Positions 1-7,606 of a stretch of DNA of 39,870 nucleotides are shown here, in pieces. This stretch comes from a virus. The position numbers and the translations under genes were made by a program. Every line of letters starts with the position of its first letter. Within the stretch, counting starts at the first letter, position 1. The DNA is taken from positions 1 to 39,870 of the IMG/VR virus record IMGVR_UViG_3300034072_000581. One strand, written 5' to 3'. The notes beneath the pieces are model-generated. The model was not told the origin of the DNA. It saw only the letters and a list, made by a program, of their open reading frames with translations, and did not search any database.

Positions 1-42
1 GTAGTACGGGCTGTGCGTAGTTGAATAGTCGTTCCAGATCAT
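1..42 (-). CDS. head-tail connector, N-terminal fragment (duplicate of the gene at 39045-39668)
   Basis: These are the first 14 codons of the gp6-like connector, cut by the window edge. The complete gene is at 39045-39668. The ATG (42-40) overlaps the TGA of the preceding gene in an ATGA arrangement. Confidence 0.85.
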   Translation of the reverse strand, partial: MIWNDYSTTHSPYY

Positions 43-244
43 GCCGTGATGTATATGATGGTTCCCTTTAATGCAGCATCATGGGCTGCGCCTGCGCGAT
101 ATGCCGTGACACCAGCAGCAATAGCAGCGTCATTACTGTTGTATTCAGGTAGTGCGCCTAATATGGCTGCAATGGTTGTCCAGGATGTATCATAGTCGGT
201 TGATGTGTCCTTTACTATCAACTGACCGGCAGTGCCACCGGATG
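1..244. repeat. terminal direct repeat, left copy
   Basis: Bases 1-244 match 39627-39870 at every position I compared except one: C at 128 versus T at 39754. A repeat of this kind at both ends is what an assembler leaves when it closes a circular or circularly permuted genome. The mismatch changes Ala to Thr in the 94-residue protein encoded here and probably reflects variants in the sampled population. A true long terminal repeat is possible but less likely, because the repeat ends fall inside genes. Confidence 0.95.
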
Positions 245-323
245 GAACACCAGGCCCGACCTGTGAAACAGGGAACTGAACCGTGATGTTGCTGCTGTTT
301 AGTGTTACCTGAATATCCGACAT
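39..323 (-). CDS. small protein with a fibre-like motif in the head module
   Basis: A 94-residue protein of unknown function. Residues about 29-49 (GGTAGQLIVKDTSTDYDTSW) resemble the GxxGQxLxKxSxTDYDxxW segment common in phage tail fibre and tail collar proteins. I infer a small fibre or decoration protein. It lies between the 127-residue Ig-like protein and the head-tail connector, whose start it overlaps by ATGA, so it is made with the head genes. A second, truncated copy with one residue changed (Ala to Thr) is at 39665-39870 because of the contig overlap. Confidence 0.7.
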   Translation of the reverse strand: MSDIQVTLNSSNITVQFPVSQVGPGVPSGGTAGQLIVKDTSTDYDTSWTTIAAILGALPEYNSNDAAIAAGVTAYRAGAAHDAALKGTIIYITA

Positions 324-325
324 GA

Positions 326-709
326 CTATGCAGTTATTTTGTCAATCAGTGTGATAGTCGCCCTAAACAGGACATACACCACGCCTGATGATAGGGTTAA
401 TTTCAGGTCAGTATTTAGCACGTTTGAAATAGGCAGGCTGCCAGTGCCAACCGCTTCAGGACTAATGGTCATTTGCCCCAGTGTCGGATTCGTCAGCGCA
501 ATACCTGCATTCCCTACGGTAGTCAGCGTCAACAGCACCGAACCAGACGCACTCTTAACCTGCATGGTCGCCGTTGCGCCGGTCAGATTGATAGGCGTGC
601 CTGCACTGTCCTCCACCGTCACGGTGAATGCTGTTGTGCGGCTGCGATACCATTCTAACGCTACGTATGGCGGCCTGAGCGAAAGTAATTGTGCGTCTGT
701 CGTTGCCAT
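326..709 (-). CDS. BppU-like / Ig-like phage protein, possible head fibre or decoration protein
   Basis: A 127-residue protein. The early YVALEWYRSRTTAFTVTV segment, followed by DSAGTPINLTGATATMQV and a closing beta-strand pair, matches the general pattern of the beta-sandwich domain at the N-terminus of baseplate upper proteins and related phage proteins. No membrane segment is visible. It sits between a 67-residue gene next to the capsid gene and the fibre-like 94-residue gene, two bases upstream of the latter. The ATG is preceded by ACACA, the usual start context in this genome. The fold assignment rests on pattern recognition and the function is inferred. Confidence 0.65.
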   Translation of the reverse strand: MATTDAQLLSLRPPYVALEWYRSRTTAFTVTVEDSAGTPINLTGATATMQVKSASGSVLLTLTTVGNAGIALTNPTLGQMTISPEAVGTGSLPISNVLNTDLKLTLSSGVVYVLFRATITLIDKITA

Positions 710-714
710 TGTGT

Positions 715-918
715 TTATTTCTTACGCCTTTCAATACCCTGCATCGATGCGGCTGCTGTTTCCTTTTCCTTCTCGCGTACCTCTTCAGCCAAACCGCCTT
801 TAATCAGGCTAACGGCCAATTTAGCACCCAGAACAATCACCTGATTTTTAGCCAGGCTGATTTGTTCGCCGGTATCAGGATCACCAGCCGCACACGATTG
901 CAATATGCGTACCTTCAT
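715..918 (-). CDS. small conserved head-module protein
   Basis: A 67-residue protein of unknown function. The ATG at 918 shares one base with the TGA of the capsid gene (TGATG), which argues against a longer upstream start. The sequence runs from a short Cys-containing N-terminus through a beta-rich segment (EQISLAKNQVIVLGAKLAVSLIKGGLAEEV) to a very charged C-terminus. This resembles the short phage proteins found just after capsid genes, where a VxLPxxxAxxLIxxGxAE pattern is common. I infer a head completion or accessory protein. Confidence 0.65.
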   Translation of the reverse strand: MKVRILQSCAAGDPDTGEQISLAKNQVIVLGAKLAVSLIKGGLAEEVREKEKETAAASMQGIERRKK

Positions 919-2147
919 CAGGAAGCGGCAGTTATCAGGTGTTTGATTGCAGCAGTATTGATGCACTCACCATCAAAACGCATCCATGCCTGGAATCCGA
1001 CCAGACCGTTTTCACTGTACAGTTCATCACGGCGTGCAAAAATCATATCTTGCACGATGCGCACGATGTATTTGCTGAAATCACCGGCCAGAATCAGCTT
1101 AGAACTGGCGTTGATGGATGAATCCATGTCCTGATTGATCCAGTACTGCGTTCCGTCAATGCGGTCAGGCTGACCGGCGACATACGATGGCATCCACAGC
1201 GGTCTGTTTTCGCTATCAACCAGTTTTTTGATGGCCAGCAGCACAGCATCATTCATCATAAAACCGAATGATGGGCTGTTGCGGTATGCCGGATCAATGC
1301 TGTGTTTCAGGTCAAGGATTTCCAGGTAGGTGAACGCAGTGGCAGATGCGGCAGTTTTGCCCAGTGTTGATGCGGTCACTACACCGTTAGGATCGCCTGA
1401 ACCGTCACCGATGGTACACTGTTCGTTCAGTACACGACCGAAACGCGGTGCAAACACCGTGCGCAGTTCCTGTTCGATGTTGTAGGTGTTATCCTGCAGC
1501 AGTTCCCATGAAACCTTAGCAATGGTGCCGTATTTATAGGCATCCAGTTGCTTTTGTCCGAAGGTCAGATCCTGAACTGTGAATGCAGATGCCTCGCCCA
1601 CCTTCACGGCCTTTGTAGTGGTGTCATCCTCAGTCGGCCAGTACAGGGTACTACCGGTAGCACTGCGCAGAATGCGACAGGCCTGAAGGATACCGGAATA
1701 GTCCAGCATAGCGCGCTCGATTTCCGGCTGCCACAGGTCGGGTACCAGATAGCCACCGAGGGAATCAGTGCCGACAACCTGATTGGATGTTCCGCGCTTT
1801 TCTGCCAGCAGTGAACGCTCTTCCATCGTCAGGCCTGCATTGCCTTTGCGCAGGAAATTCAGGTAGGCGCTGCGGTAGTCGGCTGCCTTGTCGCGGTCTT
1901 GCTTCGGTGCTGCCTTGTCAACAGATTCGAAGTGCTTACCGGCCATGCGGGCCTCCATGCGCTCCGCTGCCTCGTGCGCTTCGATGGTCTTTGTCAGTTG
2001 CGCCTCATCTTTTTCGATTTTGGCGAACTTCTCTGACTCTTCGGTGGACATCGCCCTGCCTTCAGCGGCAGCGGCTTTAGGAAGCGCAACCATCTGTTCA
2101 ATCAGTCGCGCCCTTTGGTCGTACAGACCCTGGATACCAGTTGTCAT
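918..2147 (-). CDS. major capsid protein, HK97 fold
   Basis: A 409-residue protein that forms the icosahedral shell. The first 100 or so residues are rich in Ala, Glu and Lys and predict as coiled coil, like the HK97 delta domain that acts as scaffold and is removed by the protease. After this comes the usual capsid body, with GGYLVPDLWQPEI near residue 140 and a C-terminal FQAWMRFDGE segment. I take the start at 2147 (MTTGIQGLYD), seven bases after the protease stop; a longer reading begins at a poor non-ATG codon inside the protease gene. Order portal, protease, capsid is typical of HK97-like phages. Confidence 0.92.
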   Translation of the reverse strand: MTTGIQGLYDQRARLIEQMVALPKAAAAEGRAMSTEESEKFAKIEKDEAQLTKTIEAHEAAERMEARMAGKHFESVDKAAPKQDRDKAADYRSAYLNFLRKGNAGLTMEERSLLAEKRGTSNQVVGTDSLGGYLVPDLWQPEIERAMLDYSGILQACRILRSATGSTLYWPTEDDTTTKAVKVGEASAFTVQDLTFGQKQLDAYKYGTIAKVSWELLQDNTYNIEQELRTVFAPRFGRVLNEQCTIGDGSGDPNGVVTASTLGKTAASATAFTYLEILDLKHSIDPAYRNSPSFGFMMNDAVLLAIKKLVDSENRPLWMPSYVAGQPDRIDGTQYWINQDMDSSINASSKLILAGDFSKYIVRIVQDMIFARRDELYSENGLVGFQAWMRFDGECINTAAIKHLITAAS

Positions 2148-2154
2148 GTCGTTT

Positions 2155-3060
2155 TTATTGTTTTTGTTTGTGGATAGCCTCAAGCCTCGAAAGTGCGCGA
2201 CTCAGGCAGTTTAGTGTTTCAACGTGTTCGCTGCGCTGCTGTTCATCCTGTGCAGCATCCGGCAGTGTGCCGGTCAGTGCCACAGGAACGGCAGCCGCCA
2301 GTTCGGTGATGAATGCAGTCAGTTCAGCAGCCTTTGTTTTAGCCTTTGCCGATAGTTCGTCAGCAACAGATTTCAGGTCAGGATTAACCGATGCAATCAT
2401 GGTCATCATGTCTGCCTTTTCATTCAGACAGTCAACATATTCAGTGGTATCATTCAGTAGTTCAGTGATTGATTCAATCAACTGCGTTTGTGGCGTTCCC
2501 TCAGATTCGTATTCGCCACCATTGCGTTTGTATGAACGCGTGGCAACAGATGTGTCAGGATTCGCAGGATAGGTCACAGGCGATGCGTCATACACAGTGT
2601 CAACTGATGTAATAGTGCGAATGTCGCCCACGCCTTCACGGTATTCCCATTTGTCACCCTTTTCACGGATGGAAAATGCCCATGATGACTGTGTGATGTC
2701 GCCACGTTTCAGGGATTCTATCAGGTTCTGCCCAAATGGGCTATTAGGGATTGATGCACGATAGTACATGCCGGTATCATCCATGCCCACAGTGGCCGTG
2801 CCTGATGCTGTTCTGGCAATGACCATATTAGGATCGTGATTGAACAGGATGCGCACATCAGACATATCTGCATCGGATAATGCACCGCGTGCAATGCGCT
2901 CTGTGAACCAGCCAACACGATATTCAGTATCCCATTTCAAGGCATAGCCGAACAGTTCAGGCTGTCCGTCATGTGTCATACGAACCTCAACACCCTGAAC
3001 GCATGGCCGCGCCTCGCGTGTTTCCACGCCCGATTTATGATGCCTGACTTGCTTCTGCAT
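2155..3060 (-). CDS. HK97-family prohead protease (S78 type)
   Basis: A 301-residue protein expected to cleave the scaffold domain of the capsid protein during head maturation. The N-terminal part shows ELFGYALKWDTEY, then a catalytic His in LFNHDPN (about residue 75) and a Ser in ITQSSWAFSI (about residues 125-126), the hallmark residues of this family. The last 110 residues are a Glu/Ala-rich extension that may act as an additional scaffold. The start overlaps the portal gene end by 26 bases. Confidence 0.9.
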   Translation of the reverse strand: MQKQVRHHKSGVETREARPCVQGVEVRMTHDGQPELFGYALKWDTEYRVGWFTERIARGALSDADMSDVRILFNHDPNMVIARTASGTATVGMDDTGMYYRASIPNSPFGQNLIESLKRGDITQSSWAFSIREKGDKWEYREGVGDIRTITSVDTVYDASPVTYPANPDTSVATRSYKRNGGEYESEGTPQTQLIESITELLNDTTEYVDCLNEKADMMTMIASVNPDLKSVADELSAKAKTKAAELTAFITELAAAVPVALTGTLPDAAQDEQQRSEHVETLNCLSRALSRLEAIHKQKQ

Positions 3061-4333
3061 TGTCGTTCAAATTGTCGGCCTGAATGCTGTCAGGCGCTTC
3101 GTTATTTAGTGTGGGGTTGTAAATTGTATCCCCGTTCTGAATTGGATTCATTTTTTCCAGTGACCGCACTTCATTAGGTGTCATCCATCCTGGATTAGAC
3201 ACACTGCCTAATGCACGCGTGAAGTATTCAGCCCGTGATTTAGTGTCACCGCGCAGCAGTGCATCCACGTTAAACCTGAAAAACATGCGTGACTTTTCAG
3301 AATCAAACAGCAGTTTTCTGTTTAGTTCCTGTTCCCAATTTTTAAGCCATGGCCGCAGGGTGTCACGCACGAACTCCAGTGACTGGTGTTCGATGTTGTT
3401 GTTTGTGCTGCGCTCCAAATCGCCTACCATGTGCGGAGGGATGCGGTAAATCCGGCAGACATCGTGAAGGGATAGTTTTGCCGTTTCTAAAAACATAGCG
3501 TCTGCCGGTTTCAGTGACAGCGGTATAAATTCCATGCCGTTCTCCAGCACTGGTGTTTTACCGGCATTGTCACGGCCTGTATAGCGTGACTGCCATGTAT
3601 CCCGCAGGTTCTGCACCTGATCCGGCGCTAATTTGCCAGGGTGTTTCAAATAGCCTGAAATCAGTGTGCCATTCTTCCACAGTGAACCCTGCGTTTGCGT
3701 AGTGGCAATGCCCAGACCGATATTTTCACGGAATACGGTGATGGGTGATTTACCCTCCAGGCCATTTGCTGACAATCCCTTTACATGGATGATGTCACGC
3801 GGTCGCAGCGGTTCTGTGCGTTCCATGTAGCCACCGGCAGACGTTTGCACATCAAAGATGCGATACCACAGCATACCGGTTGAATCCAGTTCAGGCCGCA
3901 CCCAGTTAGGATTCTCAATGATGCGCAGTTCCTTTGGCCGCATATTTCCGTCACGTTTTATTTCAGCATAGAAATTACCGTGCAGGGCCAGATGCAGCAT
4001 AGCTGTTGACCGGAAATCAAATGACGTGTATAATTCAGATGGTTCGCTGCCAATCAGTCGCGTGCGCGTATCATTGCGCAGTTCGCGTGTTACGTCTGAT
4101 TCAGTGATGTACAGGGATACCGGCAGCGATGCAACAGATTCAGCCAGTATTTTTGCGCACGCGTAAACACCTGCATGCGTCAGGGCGGTATCTGCGTTTA
4201 CATTTACCCCTGATCGCGTAGGTTTACCGCCAAACCATGTGTACATCCATTCTGCCGGATGCGTCAGGGATGAACGTTGTTCACCTGTTTGTTTTTGCGA
4301 AAACACGCGCAATATGTTATCAACGATTCCCAT
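3035..4333 (-). CDS. portal protein, HK97 family
   Basis: A 432-residue protein that should form the dodecameric DNA channel at the head vertex. It shows typical HK97-portal segments: VNADTALTHAGVYACAKILAESVASLPV near residue 45, the DIIHVKG motif near residue 180, and RIPPHMVGDLERSTNNNIEHQSLEFV near residue 290. Size is normal. A hairpin terminator and a promoter-like box lie directly upstream (4380-4464), so its expression may be separated from that of the terminase genes. Confidence 0.93.
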   Translation of the reverse strand: MGIVDNILRVFSQKQTGEQRSSLTHPAEWMYTWFGGKPTRSGVNVNADTALTHAGVYACAKILAESVASLPVSLYITESDVTRELRNDTRTRLIGSEPSELYTSFDFRSTAMLHLALHGNFYAEIKRDGNMRPKELRIIENPNWVRPELDSTGMLWYRIFDVQTSAGGYMERTEPLRPRDIIHVKGLSANGLEGKSPITVFRENIGLGIATTQTQGSLWKNGTLISGYLKHPGKLAPDQVQNLRDTWQSRYTGRDNAGKTPVLENGMEFIPLSLKPADAMFLETAKLSLHDVCRIYRIPPHMVGDLERSTNNNIEHQSLEFVRDTLRPWLKNWEQELNRKLLFDSEKSRMFFRFNVDALLRGDTKSRAEYFTRALGSVSNPGWMTPNEVRSLEKMNPIQNGDTIYNPTLNNEAPDSIQADNLNDNAEASQAS

Positions 4334-4379
4334 TGCGTTACAAAATTACGCGCAATTAGTGCGCCCTTTGCGCAATTAG

Positions 4380-4415
4380 GTATAAAACAAACGGCCAACA
4401 TTACTGCTGGCCGTT
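4380..4415 (-). terminator. intrinsic terminator between the terminase and portal genes
   Basis: Read on the minus strand, an 8-bp perfect stem AACGGCCA/TGGCCGTT with a 10-base loop is followed by TTGTTTTATA. It lies 47 bases upstream of the portal start and 42 bases downstream of a TATCTTTG box. It would cut short any transcript starting at that box and reduce read-through into the head genes. Confidence 0.65.
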
Positions 4416-4456
4416 CAATGATATAATCATCATCAATACACACATTCAAACTGATG

Positions 4457-4464
4457 CAAAGATA
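4457..4464 (-). promoter_or_regulatory. Bacteroidota -7 promoter box (TATCTTTG) upstream of the portal gene
   Basis: TATCTTTG on the minus strand matches the Bacteroidota -7 consensus TAnnTTTG exactly and is in non-coding DNA. I do not find a TTTG at the proper distance upstream, so this would be an incomplete promoter. It points into the terminator at 4380-4415 and then the portal gene. Confidence 0.45.
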
Positions 4465-4488
4465 CACAGTGAACGGTGTTAAATAGCA

Positions 4489-4692
4489 TCATATTTTAAT
4501 CAGTTTCAGGTATCGCGATTTGTAGGAATGAAACGCACCGAACCCTGTAAACAGTCGTTTACCATACAGATTTTCATAGAACTGTTCGGTGCGTTCATAC
4601 GTCTGCGCATAGGTGTCTGTTGTTTCATGCAGGTCATAATACAGGCGCATGAACACCCTGAAATCATCTAATTTTTTGTGCAGTCGTGCCAT
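4489..4692 (-). CDS. small basic protein of unknown function
   Basis: A 67-residue protein rich in Arg, Lys, Tyr and Phe, probably mostly helical (HKKLDDFRVFMRLYYDLHE). I do not recognise the family. It follows the large terminase gene by 20 bases and is the last gene before a promoter box and terminator. The ATG is preceded by AATGGCACACA, the A/C-rich context of other starts here, which supports it being real. Confidence 0.55.
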   Translation of the reverse strand: MARLHKKLDDFRVFMRLYYDLHETTDTYAQTYERTEQFYENLYGKRLFTGFGAFHSYKSRYLKLIKI

Positions 4693-4712
4693 TGTGTGCC
4701 ATTGTTTAGGAT

Positions 4713-6398
4713 TTAGATGTAGAACACATCAGCCTGTGAATAAACGTCTGAAACCGGATTTTTAAGGTATTCGCCAAGCGCAATGATAGTTGATACAATA
4801 CCGTCAATCTTTGCGCCTCTGGTCTCTTTCATCTTTCTGATTTTCAGGTTTTCATTTGCGTCATAATATGGCACGCAATTTTGCAACATCCAGCGCAGTA
4901 CCGGATTGCCGCCGTGATTTAGCATCCGGTTTCTGACAATTCGTTCAAATTCCTTCGATGGTGGCGACATATTCATAATACCCTGACTGAATTTATCCAT
5001 CGGCAGGCCGTCTGCCTCCAGCTTAGCTATTGTCTGCCATGCGTTGTGTGGATCGTAACCTATTGCCCGAATATCGTACAGGGTGCGCAGACGTGCTACC
5101 TCAGCGGCCAAATAATCATAATCAGTCACGTTTCCAGGTGTTACATTCACCAGCCCCTGTTGTTGCCATCGCAGTATGTCCGGTAAATCGCGTGAACGCA
5201 TTTTTAATACCTCCTCTGGTATCCAAAAATATGGCAGTGCGATGTACGGTTCATTCGGTTCCTGCGGTGGGAACAGTAACGTCATGGCCGTAAAATCGGA
5301 CACAGATGCAAAGTCTATGCCTGCGTAACATTCACGGCCTGCCAGTGCATTTAGGTCAATATCTGACGGGCATGCCTGCCAAAGTTCATCGGGTATCCAC
5401 ACCTCAGATACACCCACAGGCATATTCAGGTTTTTTGTCTTAAATTCTACCTCAGACCTGCCGCCCTCATTTACAGCTTTGGTGTATTCTGATTCCATAA
5501 ATTCCCATGTCGGTGTGATACCTATCTGCGGGTTTGCCTTCACCCATGTAGTCCGGTCATTCCAGTCGTCACCGTCATCCAGTGTGTAGATAATCCCAAA
5601 GAAGGTTTCATCTGTTTTTAATCCACGCAGGATGTCAATGCAGTTCTGTCGAAGGTGGAACCAGGGTGATTCAAAATTAAATCCAGCAGTGGTGATGATG
5701 TAGGTCAGCGGCTGTGAACGCGCACCCATGCCGGTTTCAATCACCTTTAGCACTTCGTTTGATGGATGCGCGTGAAACTCATCTATGACAGCCACATGTG
5801 GCGACAGGCCATCCAGTGTGCCAGCCTCCGCAGATAGCGCCTCCATGTATGAATCAGTCGGGTTCCAGATGACACGATGCTGCATGACCTTCAGCCCCTC
5901 GGCCATTGTATCACTGTCTGTGCGCAATGAACGGCCCATCATCTTTGCAGCATTGTACACAATTTTAGCCTGGTGGCGTGTTGTGGCTGCGCTGTAAATC
6001 TGTGCCGTCTGTTCTCCGTCAATAATCATACCGCCCAACATGATGGCGGCTGCCTCTTCTGTTTTGCCCTGTTTTCTGGCCACCTCTACAAATGCCCGTC
6101 TGAATCTGCGCCCCTTGCCATCAGTGCGTTGCCATCCGAATAGACAGGCCCACCTGAACGCCTGAAAATCCTGCACGTTGAAATTCTGCCCTTTCCATTC
6201 GCCTGACGTGTGGCGAAGGATGGAAATAAAACTGATCCACCGGTCGGCCTCGTCATCATCAAAATAAAACGGAAAATCAGGCCTGCGCTGGCGTTTCAGG
6301 TCATTTAGTTGCCGGTTAACTGCCATGCGTACATAATCGCACACAGGCACGATACCGGATTGTACTTTTTTGATGTATCCATGATACAGTTCCAGCAT
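4713..6398 (-). CDS. terminase large subunit (ATPase and nuclease)
   Basis: A 561-residue packaging motor protein. The N-terminal ATPase has a Walker A variant ARKQGKT at residues 107-113 and a Walker B VAVIDEFHAH near residue 205; the C-terminal nuclease has YAGIDFASVSD, IGYDPHNAW and a late Asp-containing segment near residue 530. This is the HK97/P27-associated terminase type. The ATG shares one base with the stop of the small terminase (TGATG). With the HNH gene upstream, this suggests packaging by cutting at a cos site. Confidence 0.95.
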   Translation of the reverse strand: MLELYHGYIKKVQSGIVPVCDYVRMAVNRQLNDLKRQRRPDFPFYFDDDEADRWISFISILRHTSGEWKGQNFNVQDFQAFRWACLFGWQRTDGKGRRFRRAFVEVARKQGKTEEAAAIMLGGMIIDGEQTAQIYSAATTRHQAKIVYNAAKMMGRSLRTDSDTMAEGLKVMQHRVIWNPTDSYMEALSAEAGTLDGLSPHVAVIDEFHAHPSNEVLKVIETGMGARSQPLTYIITTAGFNFESPWFHLRQNCIDILRGLKTDETFFGIIYTLDDGDDWNDRTTWVKANPQIGITPTWEFMESEYTKAVNEGGRSEVEFKTKNLNMPVGVSEVWIPDELWQACPSDIDLNALAGRECYAGIDFASVSDFTAMTLLFPPQEPNEPYIALPYFWIPEEVLKMRSRDLPDILRWQQQGLVNVTPGNVTDYDYLAAEVARLRTLYDIRAIGYDPHNAWQTIAKLEADGLPMDKFSQGIMNMSPPSKEFERIVRNRMLNHGGNPVLRWMLQNCVPYYDANENLKIRKMKETRGAKIDGIVSTIIALGEYLKNPVSDVYSQADVFYI

Positions 6399-6859
6399 CA
6401 GACCGCTTTTTTATTCTTTGACAGGATTGCCAAAATAGGATCAACCTTTTTAGTGTCCTTTGGCTTTACGTGTATTGATTGCCTGGCCCTCGGTGTAAAC
6501 CCGAACTGTTCACGCAGTGGTTTTATCACGTTTTCCAAATCGCGATACACCCTGAACGCAGCGGATGTTTTTTCGCCATCATGGATGCCGGTTTTCTGCA
6601 TTTCGATAAACATGGCTTTTTGCAGGACAACAGACTGCACATAGGTGGCAATACTGTCTGCGTCCTGTTCGGCCAGGATGTCAAACGACTTCAGATGATT
6701 CACCACCTCGTTCCATTTGGCTACCTGTTCAGGTGTAAAATGTTCCGGTGGTTGCAGGTCGTCATCAGTGCTTGTTTTCAAACGCGTGCTGTGGCGATGG
6801 GCACGATATGTGCCGGATTCTTTATGCTTTGCCTCTGATTTTGGCGGTCTTCCTTTCAT
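6398..6859 (-). CDS. terminase small subunit, P27 family
   Basis: A 153-residue DNA-recognition subunit. It opens with the basic MKGRPPKSEAKHKESGTYR segment typical of P27-like small terminases, followed by a helical domain (FTPEQVAKWNEVVNHL, DADSIATYVQ) and the closing FGFTPRARQSI motif of the family. It lies directly upstream of, and overlaps, the large terminase. Confidence 0.9.
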   Translation of the reverse strand: MKGRPPKSEAKHKESGTYRAHRHSTRLKTSTDDDLQPPEHFTPEQVAKWNEVVNHLKSFDILAEQDADSIATYVQSVVLQKAMFIEMQKTGIHDGEKTSAAFRVYRDLENVIKPLREQFGFTPRARQSIHVKPKDTKKVDPILAILSKNKKAV

Positions 6860-6952
6860 GGTTTCAAATTTATCATTTTTGGCAATGACTGTGCGCAGTT
6901 GGCGGCGCTGAAGTCAATGTGATTGTTCATAACAATATACGTGCCCCTCCTT

Positions 6953-7291
6953 CTAATGTTTTGATTGTTTATTCTTGGTTGTTTCACCTCCTTTGCGCTG
7001 CGCCTTGTTCATATTGTGCCATTTGCACAGCGTTTGCCTACGGCCATTCCAAAACTCATCTTCATTAGTGAACCCGTCAACGTGATCCCGTTGCAGATTC
7101 TCTGTCGTGACAATGCCGTGTTCATAACACATGACACAGTACGGTTCCTGTACAATCTCGGCCTTTGCCATCTTGCGCCAGCGCCAGCTATTGTACAGCG
7201 CCTGCGACCAGGCACGGTCTTTCATCTGTTCAAACGGCTTCGGCGCTGATTGCCACGGATACCGTTTCTGTTTCTTATTTACTGTGGGCAT
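6953..7291 (-). CDS. HNH endonuclease
   Basis: A 112-residue nuclease. It has a zinc-binding CVMC pair, the central QRDHVDGF with the catalytic His, and a late LCKWHNMNK, the HNH layout. HNH proteins placed beside the terminase in HK97-like phages are needed for DNA cutting during packaging. I take MPTVNKKQ (7291) as the start; a longer reading to 7327 would run into the terminator stem at 7319-7345. Confidence 0.9.
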   Translation of the reverse strand: MPTVNKKQKRYPWQSAPKPFEQMKDRAWSQALYNSWRWRKMAKAEIVQEPYCVMCYEHGIVTTENLQRDHVDGFTNEDEFWNGRRQTLCKWHNMNKAQRKGGETTKNKQSKH

Positions 7292-7311
7292 GATGTGTGT
7301 TGTTTGTAAAC

Positions 7312-7345
7312 GAATAAACCAGCGCACCCATTACGGATGCGCTGG
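7312..7345 (-). terminator. intrinsic terminator ending the lysozyme-region operon
   Basis: The minus strand has an 8-bp stem CCAGCGCA/TGCGCTGG followed by TTTATTCGTTT. It lies 17 bases downstream of the 59-residue gene and 28 bases before the HNH start. The 27-bp hairpin is almost identical (two differences, both in the loop region) to the one at 24576-24602. Confidence 0.75.
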
Positions 7346-7361
7346 CATTTATAAACCGCTT

Positions 7362-7541
7362 TCAAATCTTCTGTTGTTCGCGTTCCTTTTGCTCTCGTTT
7401 TAGTTTCAATGTTTCCTGAATCTTGCGCTGCTGTTCCGCGTTTAGCTGCTGATTGATCAAATCAGATTGCCTGCACGGGAACATCCAACATTTGAACTGG
7501 TCAACATCAAACATATCTGGATTCTTTATTTTTTTCGCCAT
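7362..7541 (-). CDS. small charged protein of unknown function
   Basis: A 59-residue protein, MAKKIKNPDMFDVDQFKCWM at its start, with two Cys residues and a strongly charged helical C-terminal half (repeated KREQKEREQQ-like residues, probably coiled coil). The family is unknown. It overlaps the 26-residue membrane peptide by 16 bases and ends just before a terminator, so it is the last gene of its operon. Confidence 0.65.
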   Translation of the reverse strand: MAKKIKNPDMFDVDQFKCWMFPCRQSDLINQQLNAEQQRKIQETLKLKREQKEREQQKI

Positions 7542-7606
7542 GTACTGTCTGTTGCCTGATTTGCAATGATGATAGCCAAAACAAATACAATGACCATAAT
7601 AATCAT
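7526..7606 (-). CDS. 26-residue single-span membrane peptide
   Basis: This encodes a short hydrophobic segment (MIIMVIVFVLAIIIANQ) followed by a small polar tail ending in RKK. The ATG overlaps the TGA of the upstream secreted-protein gene (ATGA), and its end overlaps the next gene by 16 bases, so translational coupling on both sides supports it. It is three genes away from a lysozyme-like gene, so a role in lysis or in the inner membrane is a reasonable but untested guess. Confidence 0.55.
   Translation of the reverse strand: MIIMVIVFVLAIIIANQATDSTWRKK

Noticed and set aside
6865-6872. TAAATTTG promoter box just before the small terminase
   Set aside because: It lies only six bases before the start codon and lacks a TTTG upstream; probably chance in an A/T-rich spot.
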